Shown: positions 8,690 through 14,850 of the stretch, one piece after another
Numbering within the stretch: position 1 is the first letter of the stretch
How the letters are laid out: every line of letters begins with the position of its first letter
From: Pseudomonadota bacterium
Lineage (GTDB): Bacteria > Pseudomonadota > Alphaproteobacteria > Sphingomonadales > Sphingomonadaceae
Length of the DNA stretch: 32,750 bases
NCBI GenBank assembly: GCA_023445495.1
Contig: JAEXLC010000169.1
Coordinates: forward strand, 1-32,750
Direction: 5' to 3'
Position numbers and translations under genes: made by a program
The notes under the pieces: generated by a model
Seen by the model: only the letters and a program-made list of their open reading frames with translations
What the model was told of the DNA's origin: nothing
Database searches by the model: none

Positions 8690-8714
8690 GTCCCCGGCTC
8701 AGGGCGCCGGGGAC
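8690..8714 (+). terminator. Intercistronic hairpin between tatA and tatB
   Basis: GTCCCCGG (8690-8697) pairs perfectly with CCGGGGAC (8707-8714). It begins 8 bp after the tatA stop. There is no T-run after it, so it is more likely a partial attenuator or an mRNA 3'-end stabiliser than a full terminator. Either role would favour more TatA than TatB and TatC. Confidence 0.5.
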
Positions 8715-8734
8715 CGCTTCTGGCGAATTGATAG

Positions 8735-9223
8735 ATGCTAGATTTCAACGCGCCCGAGTTCGTCGTGGTCGCCATCGTGGCCCTGATCTTCATCGGGCCC
8801 AAGGATCTGCCGAAGGCGATGCGCTTTGTGGGCAAATGGGTCGGCAAGGCCCGTGCTGTCGCGCGCCAGTTCCGCTCGGGCTTCGACAACATGGTCCGCG
8901 AGGCGGAGCTTGCCGAGCTCGAGAAGCAATGGGCCGAGGAAAATGCCCGGATCATGTCCGAGCATCCGCCTGCGGCGCTGCCGGCACCTGAGACGCCGGA
9001 AGTCCATCATGTTGCGGAGGATGCCGCGCCGGTGATGGTCGAGCAGCCTGCCTTCGTCGAGGACACGCCGGCCGTTTCGGCGCCCGCGGCCAAGCCGAAG
9101 CGGGCCCGAAAGCCCGCCGCGGCCGCTGCTCCCGAGGTTGCGGACGAACCCGCCGCCAAGCCTGCTCCCAAGCCCCGCGCGCCTCGCAAGAAAGCCGCGC
9201 CGCCTGCCGAGGCCGCCGAATGA
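8735..9223 (+). CDS. tatB: Twin-arginine translocase subunit TatB
   Basis: A 162-residue TatB. It has a short N-terminal membrane helix with the conserved end IVALIFIGPKDLPKAMR (about 13-29), then an amphipathic helix (FVGKWVGKARAVARQFRSGF). The tail is long and rich in Ala, Pro and Lys (KPKRARKPAAAAAP and similar), as is usual for alphaproteobacterial TatB. With TatC it forms the receptor for twin-arginine signal peptides. Its stop overlaps the tatC start as ATGA. Confidence 0.93.
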   Translation: MLDFNAPEFVVVAIVALIFIGPKDLPKAMRFVGKWVGKARAVARQFRSGFDNMVREAELAELEKQWAEENARIMSEHPPAALPAPETPEVHHVAEDAAPVMVEQPAFVEDTPAVSAPAAKPKRARKPAAAAAPEVADEPAAKPAPKPRAPRKKAAPPAEAAE

Positions 9224-10005
9224 AGGATATCGACGACACCCAGCAGCCGCTGCTGGAGCATCTGATCGAGCTGCGCCGCCGCCTGTTTTACTGTGTCGGC
9301 TCCCTGGTGGTGACCTTCTTCGTCTCCTTTTATTTCTCGAAGGAGATCTACGGCTTCCTCGTCCATCCGCTCGCGGTGGCGGGGCAGGACCAGGTGATCT
9401 TCACCCAGATTTTCGGGGCGTTCTTCGTCCAGCTCAAGGTCGCCTTCTTCGCGGCGATGATGCTGTCCTTCCCGGTGATCGCCTCGCAGCTCTGGCAGTT
9501 CGTTGCGCCGGGCCTGTACCGGCAGGAGAAGAAGGCGCTGCTGCCCTTCCTGCTCGCTACCCCGGTGCTGTTCATCGCCGGCGCTTGCCTGGCCTATTTC
9601 ATCGCGATCCCCACCGCGCTGCACTTCCTGCTCGGCTATCAGGGCGAGCTGGGCGACAGCGGCGTGCGGCAGACCGCGATGCCCGACGCCGAGAAATATC
9701 TCGATTTCGTCATGCAGTTCCTGTTCGCGTTCGGCATCACGTTCCTGCTGCCGGTGCTGCTGATGCTGCTCGAGCGCTCGGGGATCGTGTCCTATGAGCA
9801 GCTCAAGAGCGCCTGGCGCTACGCCGTGGTCGCCGCCTTCGCGATCGCCGCGGTGCTGACCCCGCCGGACGTCGGCTCGCAGCTGCTGCTGGCGATCCCG
9901 CTGGTCGGCCTCTATTTCCTTTCGCTGGGTGCGATCTGGTTCACCAGGCGCCGTCGCCCCGCCGCAGCGGAAGATGAGGACAAGGCCGAAGCGGCCGAGG
10001 CCTGA
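9220..10005 (+). CDS. tatC: Twin-arginine translocase subunit TatC
   Basis: A 261-residue polytopic membrane protein with six predicted helices. The N-terminal cytoplasmic segment has LLEHLIELRRRLFYCVGSLV, which carries the conserved HLxELRxR signature of the signal-peptide site. FVAPGLYRQEKKALLPFL is the conserved loop between helices 2 and 3, and VLTPPDV lies before the last helices. It is the core receptor of the Tat translocase. It starts inside the tatB stop, and a strong terminator follows 9 bp after its own stop. Confidence 0.96.
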   Translation: MKDIDDTQQPLLEHLIELRRRLFYCVGSLVVTFFVSFYFSKEIYGFLVHPLAVAGQDQVIFTQIFGAFFVQLKVAFFAAMMLSFPVIASQLWQFVAPGLYRQEKKALLPFLLATPVLFIAGACLAYFIAIPTALHFLLGYQGELGDSGVRQTAMPDAEKYLDFVMQFLFAFGITFLLPVLLMLLERSGIVSYEQLKSAWRYAVVAAFAIAAVLTPPDVGSQLLLAIPLVGLYFLSLGAIWFTRRRRPAAAEDEDKAEAAEA

Positions 10006-10014
10006 TGCAAAGAA

Positions 10015-10051
10015 AAAAGGCCCCCGCCGATCCGATCGGCGGGGGCCTTTT
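10015..10051. terminator. Strong bidirectional terminator after tatC
   Basis: AAAAGGCCCCCGCCGAT (from 10015) pairs with ATCGGCGGGGGCCTTTT (to 10051). There is an A-tract before the stem and a T-tract after it. It ends tatABC on the plus strand and the entericidin gene on the minus strand. Confidence 0.9.
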
Positions 10052-10065
10052 CTTTTCCTGGCCGC

Positions 10066-10200
10066 TTACTTGGCGTCGTCCGCCGTCTTGGCGACGGTGT
10101 CGCCGGCGGACGAAACGTCCCGGCCCACGCCTTCGATCGTGTTGCAGGCCGAAACCAGCACCGCGCCCGCAAGGGCGAGGCAGGTGATGATCTTACGCAT
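10066..10200 (-). CDS. Entericidin A/B family small lipoprotein
   Basis: A 44-residue lipoprotein. The signal peptide MRKIITCLALAGAVLVSAC ends in the lipobox VSAC, with the modified Cys at residue 19. The mature part NTIEGVGRDVSSAGDTVAKT is the conserved entericidin core. In enterobacteria the entericidin pair is linked to stress-induced lysis; in alphaproteobacteria such genes are often stress-induced, but their role is unclear. GGAGAGTTAGG before the ATG gives a good ribosome-binding site. A perfect EcfG-type promoter lies about 225 bp upstream on the same strand (10425-10449), so stress control is plausible, with a structured leader or separate RNA in between. Confidence 0.85.
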   Translation of the reverse strand: MRKIITCLALAGAVLVSACNTIEGVGRDVSSAGDTVAKTADDAK

Positions 10201-10255
10201 CCTAACTCTCCAGATATCGAACCCGTTCGGGTCGAAAAGGAAATGCTTTTGCACA

Positions 10256-10274
10256 CGCAAACGTTCCGTTTGCG
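10256..10274. promoter_or_regulatory. Perfect inverted repeat in the entericidin leader
   Basis: CGCAAACG-TTC-CGTTTGCG is an exact 8-bp inverted repeat with a 3-base centre. It lies 56 bp before the entericidin start codon. As DNA it could be an operator; in RNA it could form a hairpin upstream of the ribosome-binding site. The minus strand also contains GGAAC here, but there is no CGTT at the right distance. Confidence 0.5.
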
Positions 10275-10312
10275 AAGCAAGGCGCTGAAGATGCTGGTAA
10301 AAGGGAAGTGCC

Positions 10313-10419
10313 CCGAAAAGTTTTAGGCCCGGAAGCGTCACCGGGGGGGGGAGGGTTGACGCTTCCGGGCCCATGTCTTGGATAGCGAGAGCGGGGGGGC
10401 AAAAGGTCACTATCCGAAG
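10313..10419 (-). ncRNA. Predicted stress-induced RNA with two C-rich hairpin loops
   Basis: Downstream of a perfect EcfG-type promoter on the minus strand, the predicted transcript folds into two hairpins. Stem 1 pairs 10407-10415 with 10380-10388 (9 bp, one G-U), leaving an 18-base loop with seven consecutive C. Stem 2 pairs 10357-10371 with 10326-10340 (15 bp, perfect), leaving a 16-base loop ACCCTCCCCCCCCCGG. TAAAACTTTT follows stem 2, a weak terminator tail. There is no convincing coding frame with a ribosome-binding site. C-rich loops are a known design for regulatory RNAs that pair with Shine-Dalgarno sequences. The alternative is that this is the structured 5' leader of the entericidin mRNA. 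The ends are estimated. Confidence 0.5.
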
Positions 10420-10424
10420 TGTAA

Positions 10425-10449
10425 AACGGACCATGCGGTCAGGGGTTCC
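10425..10449 (-). promoter_or_regulatory. EcfG-type general stress promoter
   Basis: On the minus strand GGAAC (10449-10445) is followed by exactly 16 bases and CGTT (10428-10425). This matches the alphaproteobacterial GSR sigma consensus GGAAC-N16/17-cGTT. It points towards the predicted RNA and the entericidin gene. It lies within 6 kb of the sigma factor expected to read it. Confidence 0.75.
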
Positions 10450-10534
10450 CCGCGTTTCGAACTTTTTTCGAAAAAATTTATCCAGGTTAGGATTGGGGTG
10501 GATTCAGGGAGGGTTCCGTTTGCCGGAACTCGCA

Positions 10535-10564
10535 ATTCCCTTCCCTGCCGGGAGGGAAGGGAAT
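10535..10564 (-). terminator. Hairpin after the phyP gene
   Basis: ATTCCCTTCCCT (10535-10546) pairs perfectly with AGGGAAGGGAAT (10553-10564) around a 6-base loop. It lies 13 bp beyond the phyP stop codon on the minus strand. No T-run follows, so termination strength is uncertain. Confidence 0.55.
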
Positions 10565-10576
10565 AACGCCGTAGCC

Positions 10577-12151
10577 TTACGGCTTCCCCGTGATCGCGAT
10601 CGCCGCTTCATACGCGCCGGTCAGCGGATCGTGGTGCAGCTTGGTGCGCAGCTGGCGGGCCAGGCCGCCGATGATCCGGCCGTAGCGGCTCTCCACCAGC
10701 GTCTCCAGCGCCGGGCTTTCGACCAGGGCGGGGGAGACGACCCGCAGCAGCGCCTTGTGCTCGTCATCGGCGACCGGCTTGATCGAGATTCGGATTTGCG
10801 CGGCGGGATTGCAGTTCATCGCCAGCTCGACGATCTCGGTGAGCAGGAAGGCGACGGCGATCGCCACGTCCTGGTTGACCAGCACCGGCGAGACGTCGAG
10901 CGTCACGCCCAGGCCCTGGGCCCGTTCCGGCGCGGTGGCGCGGATGTTCGCTGCCAGCTCGCCGATCACCGAGCGCGCATCGAGTCCGCGATTCTCCTCC
11001 AGCTCGGCATAATGGTGGCGATGGACCACTGCGAGCGCATCGACCCGGCGCTGGATCGAGGCATAGGCCTCGGTCGCTTCCTCGCTCTTGGCGCTGCGGG
11101 CGTGGAAATTGATCAGGCTGGCGATCACCTGCAGGTTGTTCTTCACCCGGTGATGGACCTCGCGGGTGAGCTTGGTCTGGCGCACCAGGCCCTCGGCCAG
11201 CCCAGCCTCATGCTCCTTTACCGTGCGGCTGATCTCGCGGAAGGTGTCGCCCAGCTCGCGGATCTCGGCGGCGGGCATCTCGCCGAAGCGCTTGATGTCG
11301 AGCACTTCGCCCGGCTGATAGGTGCCGACGCTGGCGCGCAGCCGGCGCAACGGGCGGATCAGCAATATGTCGACGACCAGCCAGCTGATCGCGGCGGCGG
11401 CCAGCCACATCAGCACCAGCACCACCGTGTTGATGATCATCGGCGAGGTGATCGGGGTGCCGAGCATCGACATCTGGAGCTCGACCCCGTCGAGCCCCAG
11501 GTCGTTGGCCACCGTCTCGCGCCGGTCGAGCGGGCCGGCGCCGTCGAGCTTGCGCAGCACCAGCCGGTCGCCGTGGCGGAGCAGGGCGGCGCCATATTCG
11601 GGCACGAAACCGCTCGGCTGCGCGATCGAGGCCAGGGCGGAGGTGGGGTAGAAGGCGACTGCGCTGCCGCCGCGGCGACCGCCGATGCGCAGTGTCATGC
11701 CGTCCTCGGTCAGCCCGCTGCGAACCTGGCGCGGCTGGAGCCGGTTCTGCGCGGCGGCGGTAAAATTCTGGCCGCAGATCACTCGGTCGTCGCCGTCCCG
11801 GATGGCGAAGCGCACGCCCGATACGGTGGCGAAGGTGCCGGCAAGGCGGGTGCAGGCGGGGGCGTCATGCGGGTCCGCCTCCAGCGCGTCGAGCGCGTTT
11901 GAGAGCTGGCCGACATGGTTGACCAGCAGGTCGCGCAGCACGTCCGAGCCCTCGCTGGCGGCGATGCGCAGCCGGGCGCGGGTATCGGTATCGGCGCTAC
12001 GGGTGCTCTGCAGCGTGGTGAACAGCGCGATCAGCGCGAGCGGCAGCAGGCTGAGGATCAGGTAGAGGAACACCTTGGCGCCGGTCGGCATAGCCCCCAG
12101 CGCCGCGGCCGGGCGGAGCCTGGCGCGCGGTTCTTCTTCCGGAATCTCCAT
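10577..12151 (-). CDS. phyP: PhyP-type sensor histidine kinase/phosphatase of the general stress response
   Basis: A 524-residue membrane sensor. Helix 1 is at about 25-45 (VFLYLILSLLPLALIALFT). A periplasmic sensor of about 200 residues follows, then helix 2 (about 240-262, INTVVLVLMWLAAAAISWLV), a HAMP-like linker and a HisKA_2-type dimerisation domain with EVHHRVKNNLQVIASLINFH (about 332-351). The ATPase domain is degenerate. An N-box-like EIVELAMNCNPAAQIRIS is present, but the glycine-rich lid is reduced to RYGRIIGGLARQL. This fits PhyP of Sphingomonas, which acts mainly as a phosphatase on PhyR. It lies 9 bp after the nepR stop, so nepR-phyP is probably one operon, divergent from phyR. 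Confidence 0.85.
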   Translation of the reverse strand: MEIPEEEPRARLRPAAALGAMPTGAKVFLYLILSLLPLALIALFTTLQSTRSADTDTRARLRIAASEGSDVLRDLLVNHVGQLSNALDALEADPHDAPACTRLAGTFATVSGVRFAIRDGDDRVICGQNFTAAAQNRLQPRQVRSGLTEDGMTLRIGGRRGGSAVAFYPTSALASIAQPSGFVPEYGAALLRHGDRLVLRKLDGAGPLDRRETVANDLGLDGVELQMSMLGTPITSPMIINTVVLVLMWLAAAAISWLVVDILLIRPLRRLRASVGTYQPGEVLDIKRFGEMPAAEIRELGDTFREISRTVKEHEAGLAEGLVRQTKLTREVHHRVKNNLQVIASLINFHARSAKSEEATEAYASIQRRVDALAVVHRHHYAELEENRGLDARSVIGELAANIRATAPERAQGLGVTLDVSPVLVNQDVAIAVAFLLTEIVELAMNCNPAAQIRISIKPVADDEHKALLRVVSPALVESPALETLVESRYGRIIGGLARQLRTKLHHDPLTGAYEAAIAITGKP

Positions 12152-12160
12152 GCGTCCGGA

Positions 12161-12328
12161 CTAGTCGAGCTTCTTCAGAAGGTCGAGCAGGTCGTCCGGT
12201 ATCGCTTCGCCCACGGCCTCGTCATAGGCCTGGCGCAGCGCCACGCCGACATTGCGACCGGGGCGACCGGTTTCCTTTCCGCCTTCATTTTTGGGCGGCT
12301 TTTTCATCTTCTCATCCGCGGAACGCAC
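12161..12328 (-). CDS. nepR: Anti-sigma factor NepR
   Basis: A protein of about 55 residues that holds the EcfG sigma factor inactive until phosphorylated PhyR binds it. The C-terminal half has the full NepR signature: NVGVALRQAYDEAVGEAIPD followed by DLLDLLKKLD, that is two helices joined by the conserved PDD turn. The N-terminal part is short, charged and probably disordered. I chose the GTG at 12326-12328 because AGGGGGG lies 5 bases upstream; an ATG at 12305-12307 would give 48 residues and lacks a clear ribosome-binding site. It lies just upstream of phyP and divergent from phyR, with about 280 bp between. Confidence 0.88.
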   Translation of the reverse strand: MRSADEKMKKPPKNEGGKETGRPGRNVGVALRQAYDEAVGEAIPDDLLDLLKKLD

Positions 12329-12559
12329 CAATTCCCCCCTGTGCCGTGACGCACGCCACGGCTCGGACTAAAAGCGACCTGTTCCGGATGCAACTTCCGG
12401 ACCTGAACGAATGCCACCGGTCGCATCGACACGGCAGCTCTGCGGCAACACTAGGCAGCATATCCGATGAAACCAATTCCTCCGTCGTTTGTTCCACAGG
12501 CGATGCAATATCCGGGGAGGGGCTCCTTCGGGTGGCACGATTTGACATTGCAATAGCTT

Positions 12560-12585
12560 GGAACGGCGCCGAAACAAGCCGTTCC
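12560..12585. promoter_or_regulatory. Symmetric GGAAC...GTTCC element between nepR and phyR
   Basis: GGAACGGC at 12560-12567 and GCCGTTCC at 12578-12585 form an inverted repeat, so each strand reads GGAAC-N15-CGTT. This resembles the EcfG promoter in both directions, although the spacer to cGTT is one base shorter than the usual 16-17. It lies 25 bp before the phyR start. It could drive phyR and, on the other strand, nepR-phyP. Confidence 0.55.
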
Positions 12586-12609
12586 GCACCGTAGGAGAAT
12601 AGTTCGACC

Positions 12610-13407
12610 ATGTCGCTTGGACAGCAACTCGCGCCGCACCTTCCGCTGCTTCGTCGCTATGCGCGCGCGCTCACCGGCAGCCAGGCTGAAGGCGATCGCT
12701 ATGTGCGCGCGGCGCTCGAGGCGATCGTCGCCGCGCCGGACCAGTTCCCCCGCGAAGTCGATCCGCGGCTCGGCCTGTATCGCACCTTCCAGGCGATCTG
12801 GCAGTCGACGCACCTCGAGGAAGAGGATGTGATCGAGGATACCACCAACGAGAATGAGGCGATCGCCCGCAAGCGGCTCGCCCGCCTTACCCCGCTGTCG
12901 CGCCAGGCGCTGCTGCTCACCACTGTGGAGGGCTTCAGCATCGAGGACGCCGGCTATCTTATCGAAGAGGAAGCAGGACAGGTGCAAAAGCTCGTCGCAG
13001 AGGCCGTGGCCGAGATCGAGCGCCAGACGCGCACCCGCGTGATGATCATCGAGGACGAGCCGCTGATCGCGATGGACCTCGAGCAGATCGTCCGTGACCT
13101 CGGTCACGAGGTTACCGGTGTCGCCGTCACCCGCGACGAAGCCGTCGCGCTGGCGATGGAGGATCGTCCGGGTCTGGTGCTCGCCGACATCCAGCTCGCC
13201 GACGACAGCTCGGGCATCGATGCGGTGAAGGACATCCTCGCCGAATTCTCGGTCCCGGTGATCTTCATCACCGCCTTCCCCGAGCGGCTGCTCACCGGCG
13301 AGCGGCCGGAGCCGACCTTCCTGATCACCAAGCCGTTCCAGCGGGAAACCGTGAAGACGACGATCAGTCAGGCGCTGTTCTTCGACCAGGCGACCGTCCC
13401 GGCCTGA
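12610..13407 (+). CDS. phyR: General stress response regulator PhyR (anti-anti-sigma)
   Basis: A 265-residue protein with a sigma-factor-like N-terminal domain (about 1-135, EcfG mimic) fused to a C-terminal receiver domain (about 141-262). In the receiver, MIIEDEPLIAMDLEQI carries the acidic pocket, LVLADIQLADDSSG carries the phospho-acceptor Asp (about D193), VIFITAF carries the conserved Thr, and LITKPF carries the Lys (about 241). On phosphorylation the sigma-like domain is exposed and captures NepR, freeing EcfG. The length and order match PhyR exactly. AGGAG lies about 12 bases before the ATG at 12610. It is divergent from nepR-phyP. Confidence 0.96.
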   Translation: MSLGQQLAPHLPLLRRYARALTGSQAEGDRYVRAALEAIVAAPDQFPREVDPRLGLYRTFQAIWQSTHLEEEDVIEDTTNENEAIARKRLARLTPLSRQALLLTTVEGFSIEDAGYLIEEEAGQVQKLVAEAVAEIERQTRTRVMIIEDEPLIAMDLEQIVRDLGHEVTGVAVTRDEAVALAMEDRPGLVLADIQLADDSSGIDAVKDILAEFSVPVIFITAFPERLLTGERPEPTFLITKPFQRETVKTTISQALFFDQATVPA

Positions 13408-13417
13408 GCTTTTGTTT

Positions 13418-13441
13418 GAAACGCGCGGAAGTGCGCGTTTC
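13418..13441 (+). terminator. Terminator-like hairpin after phyR
   Basis: GAAACGCGC (13418-13426) pairs perfectly with GCGCGTTTC (13433-13441). It begins 11 bp after the phyR stop. A second, far larger hairpin follows within 3 bp. Confidence 0.6.
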
Positions 13442-13443
13442 AG

Positions 13444-13526
13444 GCGGTTCCGGCCCGCTCCCCACCCGGCCACCCAACGGCAGTGTATTCTATGGGTGGC
13501 CGGGTGGGGGAGCGGGCCGGAACCGC
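13444..13526. repeat. Very long near-perfect inverted repeat between phyR and ecfG
   Basis: A 33-base left arm (13444-13476) and a 34-base right arm (13493-13526) are complementary apart from one extra base in a C/G run. They are separated by a 16-base loop. The outer ends are GCGGTTCC and GGAACCGC. In RNA this would be an extremely stable stem. It may insulate phyR from the downstream peptide and sigma genes, or be a mobile fold-back repeat. The GGAAC in the right arm points to the next gene but has no CGTT at 16-17 bases. Confidence 0.85.
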
Positions 13527-13624
13527 AATGCGCCGTCAGGCGCATTCTCGAACAGGCTCTGAAAAAATCCGGTGCGGGTTCCATATGGTACGGACCCAAA
13601 ACGGCTTTCGTGGGTTGTAGGTGC

Positions 13625-13762
13625 ATGGCTGAGAATGACGAATCCGTGCACCTCAGTACTGAGGAAGCCCGCGCCGGCGCCACGCCGCACATGACCCGCT
13701 ATGTACTGGGCATCAGCCTGGTGCTGGTTATCGTCGCGTTCGCGATCATCCTTCTTCGCTGA
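13625..13762 (+). CDS. 45-residue single-helix membrane peptide in the stress locus
   Basis: A short protein with a charged, soluble N-terminus (MAENDESVHLSTEEARAG) and one C-terminal membrane helix (YVLGISLVLVIVAFAIILLR). It ends right at the membrane, like a tail-anchored protein. It lies between phyR and ecfG on the same strand. I do not recognise a named family, and the role is unknown. A membrane-tethering or regulatory role in the stress circuit is only inference. No strong ribosome-binding site is visible before the ATG. Confidence 0.6.
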   Translation: MAENDESVHLSTEEARAGATPHMTRYVLGISLVLVIVAFAIILLR

Positions 13763-13856
13763 CGGAAGGAACGGCGCGAATATGCTGGCAATCGCAGATA
13801 CCAAGCCTATCTCTGGAAACGGTCGCTTCGCGGCCCACGCAAACAAGCGGGAACGA

Positions 13857-14513
13857 ATGAGTCAGTCCGAACAGCCCGAGGACAAGGGGACCGAGGCGCC
13901 GCAGGAGCATGTCTCGCTCTCCGATCCCGAGTTCAAGAAGCAGCTCGCCGTGGTCATCCCGCACCTGCGCGCCTTTGGCCGCTCGCTGTCGGGCAGCCGC
14001 GATCTCGCGGACGATCTGGTGCAGGAGACGCTGCTCAAGGCTTGGGCCGCGCGCAAGCGCTTCCAGGCCGGGACCAACATGCGCGCCTGGACCTTCATCA
14101 TCCTGCGCAACCTCTATCTGAGCCAGATGCGCCGCGCCCGGTTCAAGGGCGAGTGGGATGATCTGGTAGCAGACCGGATCCTTGCCGCTCCGGCGAGCCA
14201 GGATCGCCATGTCGAGCTTTCGGACATGCAACGCGCCTTGCTGCACCTGCCGCAGCCCCAGCGCGAGGCGCTGATTCTGGTCGGTGCGGGCGGCTTCGCC
14301 TATGAGGAGGCTGCCGAGATCTGCCAGGTCGCGGTCGGCACGATCAAGAGCCGCGTTGCCCGTGGTCGCGTCGCGCTCGAGCATCTGCTGACCGAGGGCC
14401 AGTTGCCCTCGCGCCGGATCGAGCCGGGCACCGCCGAAGGCAAGACCGCGCTCGACACGATCATGAGCGAGGTCGAAGACCTCAGCCGCGACCGCGAGCA
14501 GACGTCGGAATAA
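13857..14513 (+). CDS. ecfG: EcfG-family (ECF15) general stress sigma factor
   Basis: A 218-residue ECF sigma factor. Region 2 contains SGSRDLADDLVQETLLKAWA (about 47-66) and NMRAWTFIILRNLYLSQMRR (about 77-96). Region 4 contains LPQPQREALILVGAGGFAYE, then EAAEICQVAVGTIKSRVARG as the helix-turn-helix that reads the -35 GGAAC. A charged tail of about 35 residues follows. NepR should bind it and phosphorylated PhyR should release it. The ATG at 13857 gives a start close to the usual length. An upstream in-frame ATG at 13782 has GGAAGGA before it and would add 25 residues. A strong bidirectional terminator follows. Confidence 0.92.
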   Translation: MSQSEQPEDKGTEAPQEHVSLSDPEFKKQLAVVIPHLRAFGRSLSGSRDLADDLVQETLLKAWAARKRFQAGTNMRAWTFIILRNLYLSQMRRARFKGEWDDLVADRILAAPASQDRHVELSDMQRALLHLPQPQREALILVGAGGFAYEEAAEICQVAVGTIKSRVARGRVALEHLLTEGQLPSRRIEPGTAEGKTALDTIMSEVEDLSRDREQTSE

Positions 14514-14532
14514 TTCTCCCTGCGTACATAAC

Positions 14533-14569
14533 GAAAAGGCCGCGTTCCCCCGGGGAGCGCGGCCTTTTC
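14533..14569. terminator. Bidirectional terminator between ecfG and the second nepR
   Basis: GAAAAGGCCGCG and CGCGGCCTTTTC form a strong stem with additional inner CCC/GGG pairing. An A-tract and a T-tract flank it. It separates two convergent genes. Confidence 0.85.
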
Positions 14570-14596
14570 GGGTATGCCTGGCGGGCGATGCCGGTG

Positions 14597-14776
14597 CTAG
14601 CGTGAGTCGTCCCGGCTGAGCTGGCGGAGCATTGCCGCCATGTCGTCGGGCAGGCCCAGATCACGCACATAGGCGTCGCGCAGGGCGAGCCCGATCGCGT
14701 CGCTGGCGCGCGGCGCCTCGACCCGATATGCGGGCTGGCGGGCATCGCTGGCCGTGGCTGAAGTCGTCTGGTTCAT
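14597..14776 (-). CDS. Second NepR-like anti-sigma factor
   Basis: A 59-residue protein, convergent with ecfG and divergent from glnE. Its core AIGLALRDAYVRDLGLPDDM followed by AAMLRQL aligns with the NepR of this locus (NVGVALRQAYDEAVGEAIPD, then DLLDLLKKL). The pattern xGxALRxAY...PDD(L/M)xxxLxxL is kept, with a two-residue shortening between the helices. The N-terminal 25 residues are polar and probably disordered, as in NepR. The acidic and lysine positions of the last helix differ, so partner choice may differ. No GGAAC-N16-CGTT promoter is visible upstream. It could hold EcfG, another ECF15 paralogue or PhyR-like partners; I infer a NepR paralogue, not a proven anti-sigma factor. Confidence 0.7.
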   Translation of the reverse strand: MNQTTSATASDARQPAYRVEAPRASDAIGLALRDAYVRDLGLPDDMAAMLRQLSRDDSR

Positions 14777-14850
14777 GTTGCTAGAACAATTCAGTGCGCA
14801 TTTTGTTGCTTGACTTTTCGCAACGCACCGTTTCGCAGGTGATCGATTCC

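Noticed and set aside
10341..10356. G-quadruplex in the plus strand of the G-rich loop
   Set aside because: Only two G-runs lie in the loop and one more 30 bp away; the hairpin reading explains the sequence better.
13519..13523. GGAAC in the right arm of the hairpin, and GGAAC at 13768-13772 before the sigma gene
   Set aside because: No CGTT at 16-17 bases downstream, so they do not qualify as EcfG promoters.
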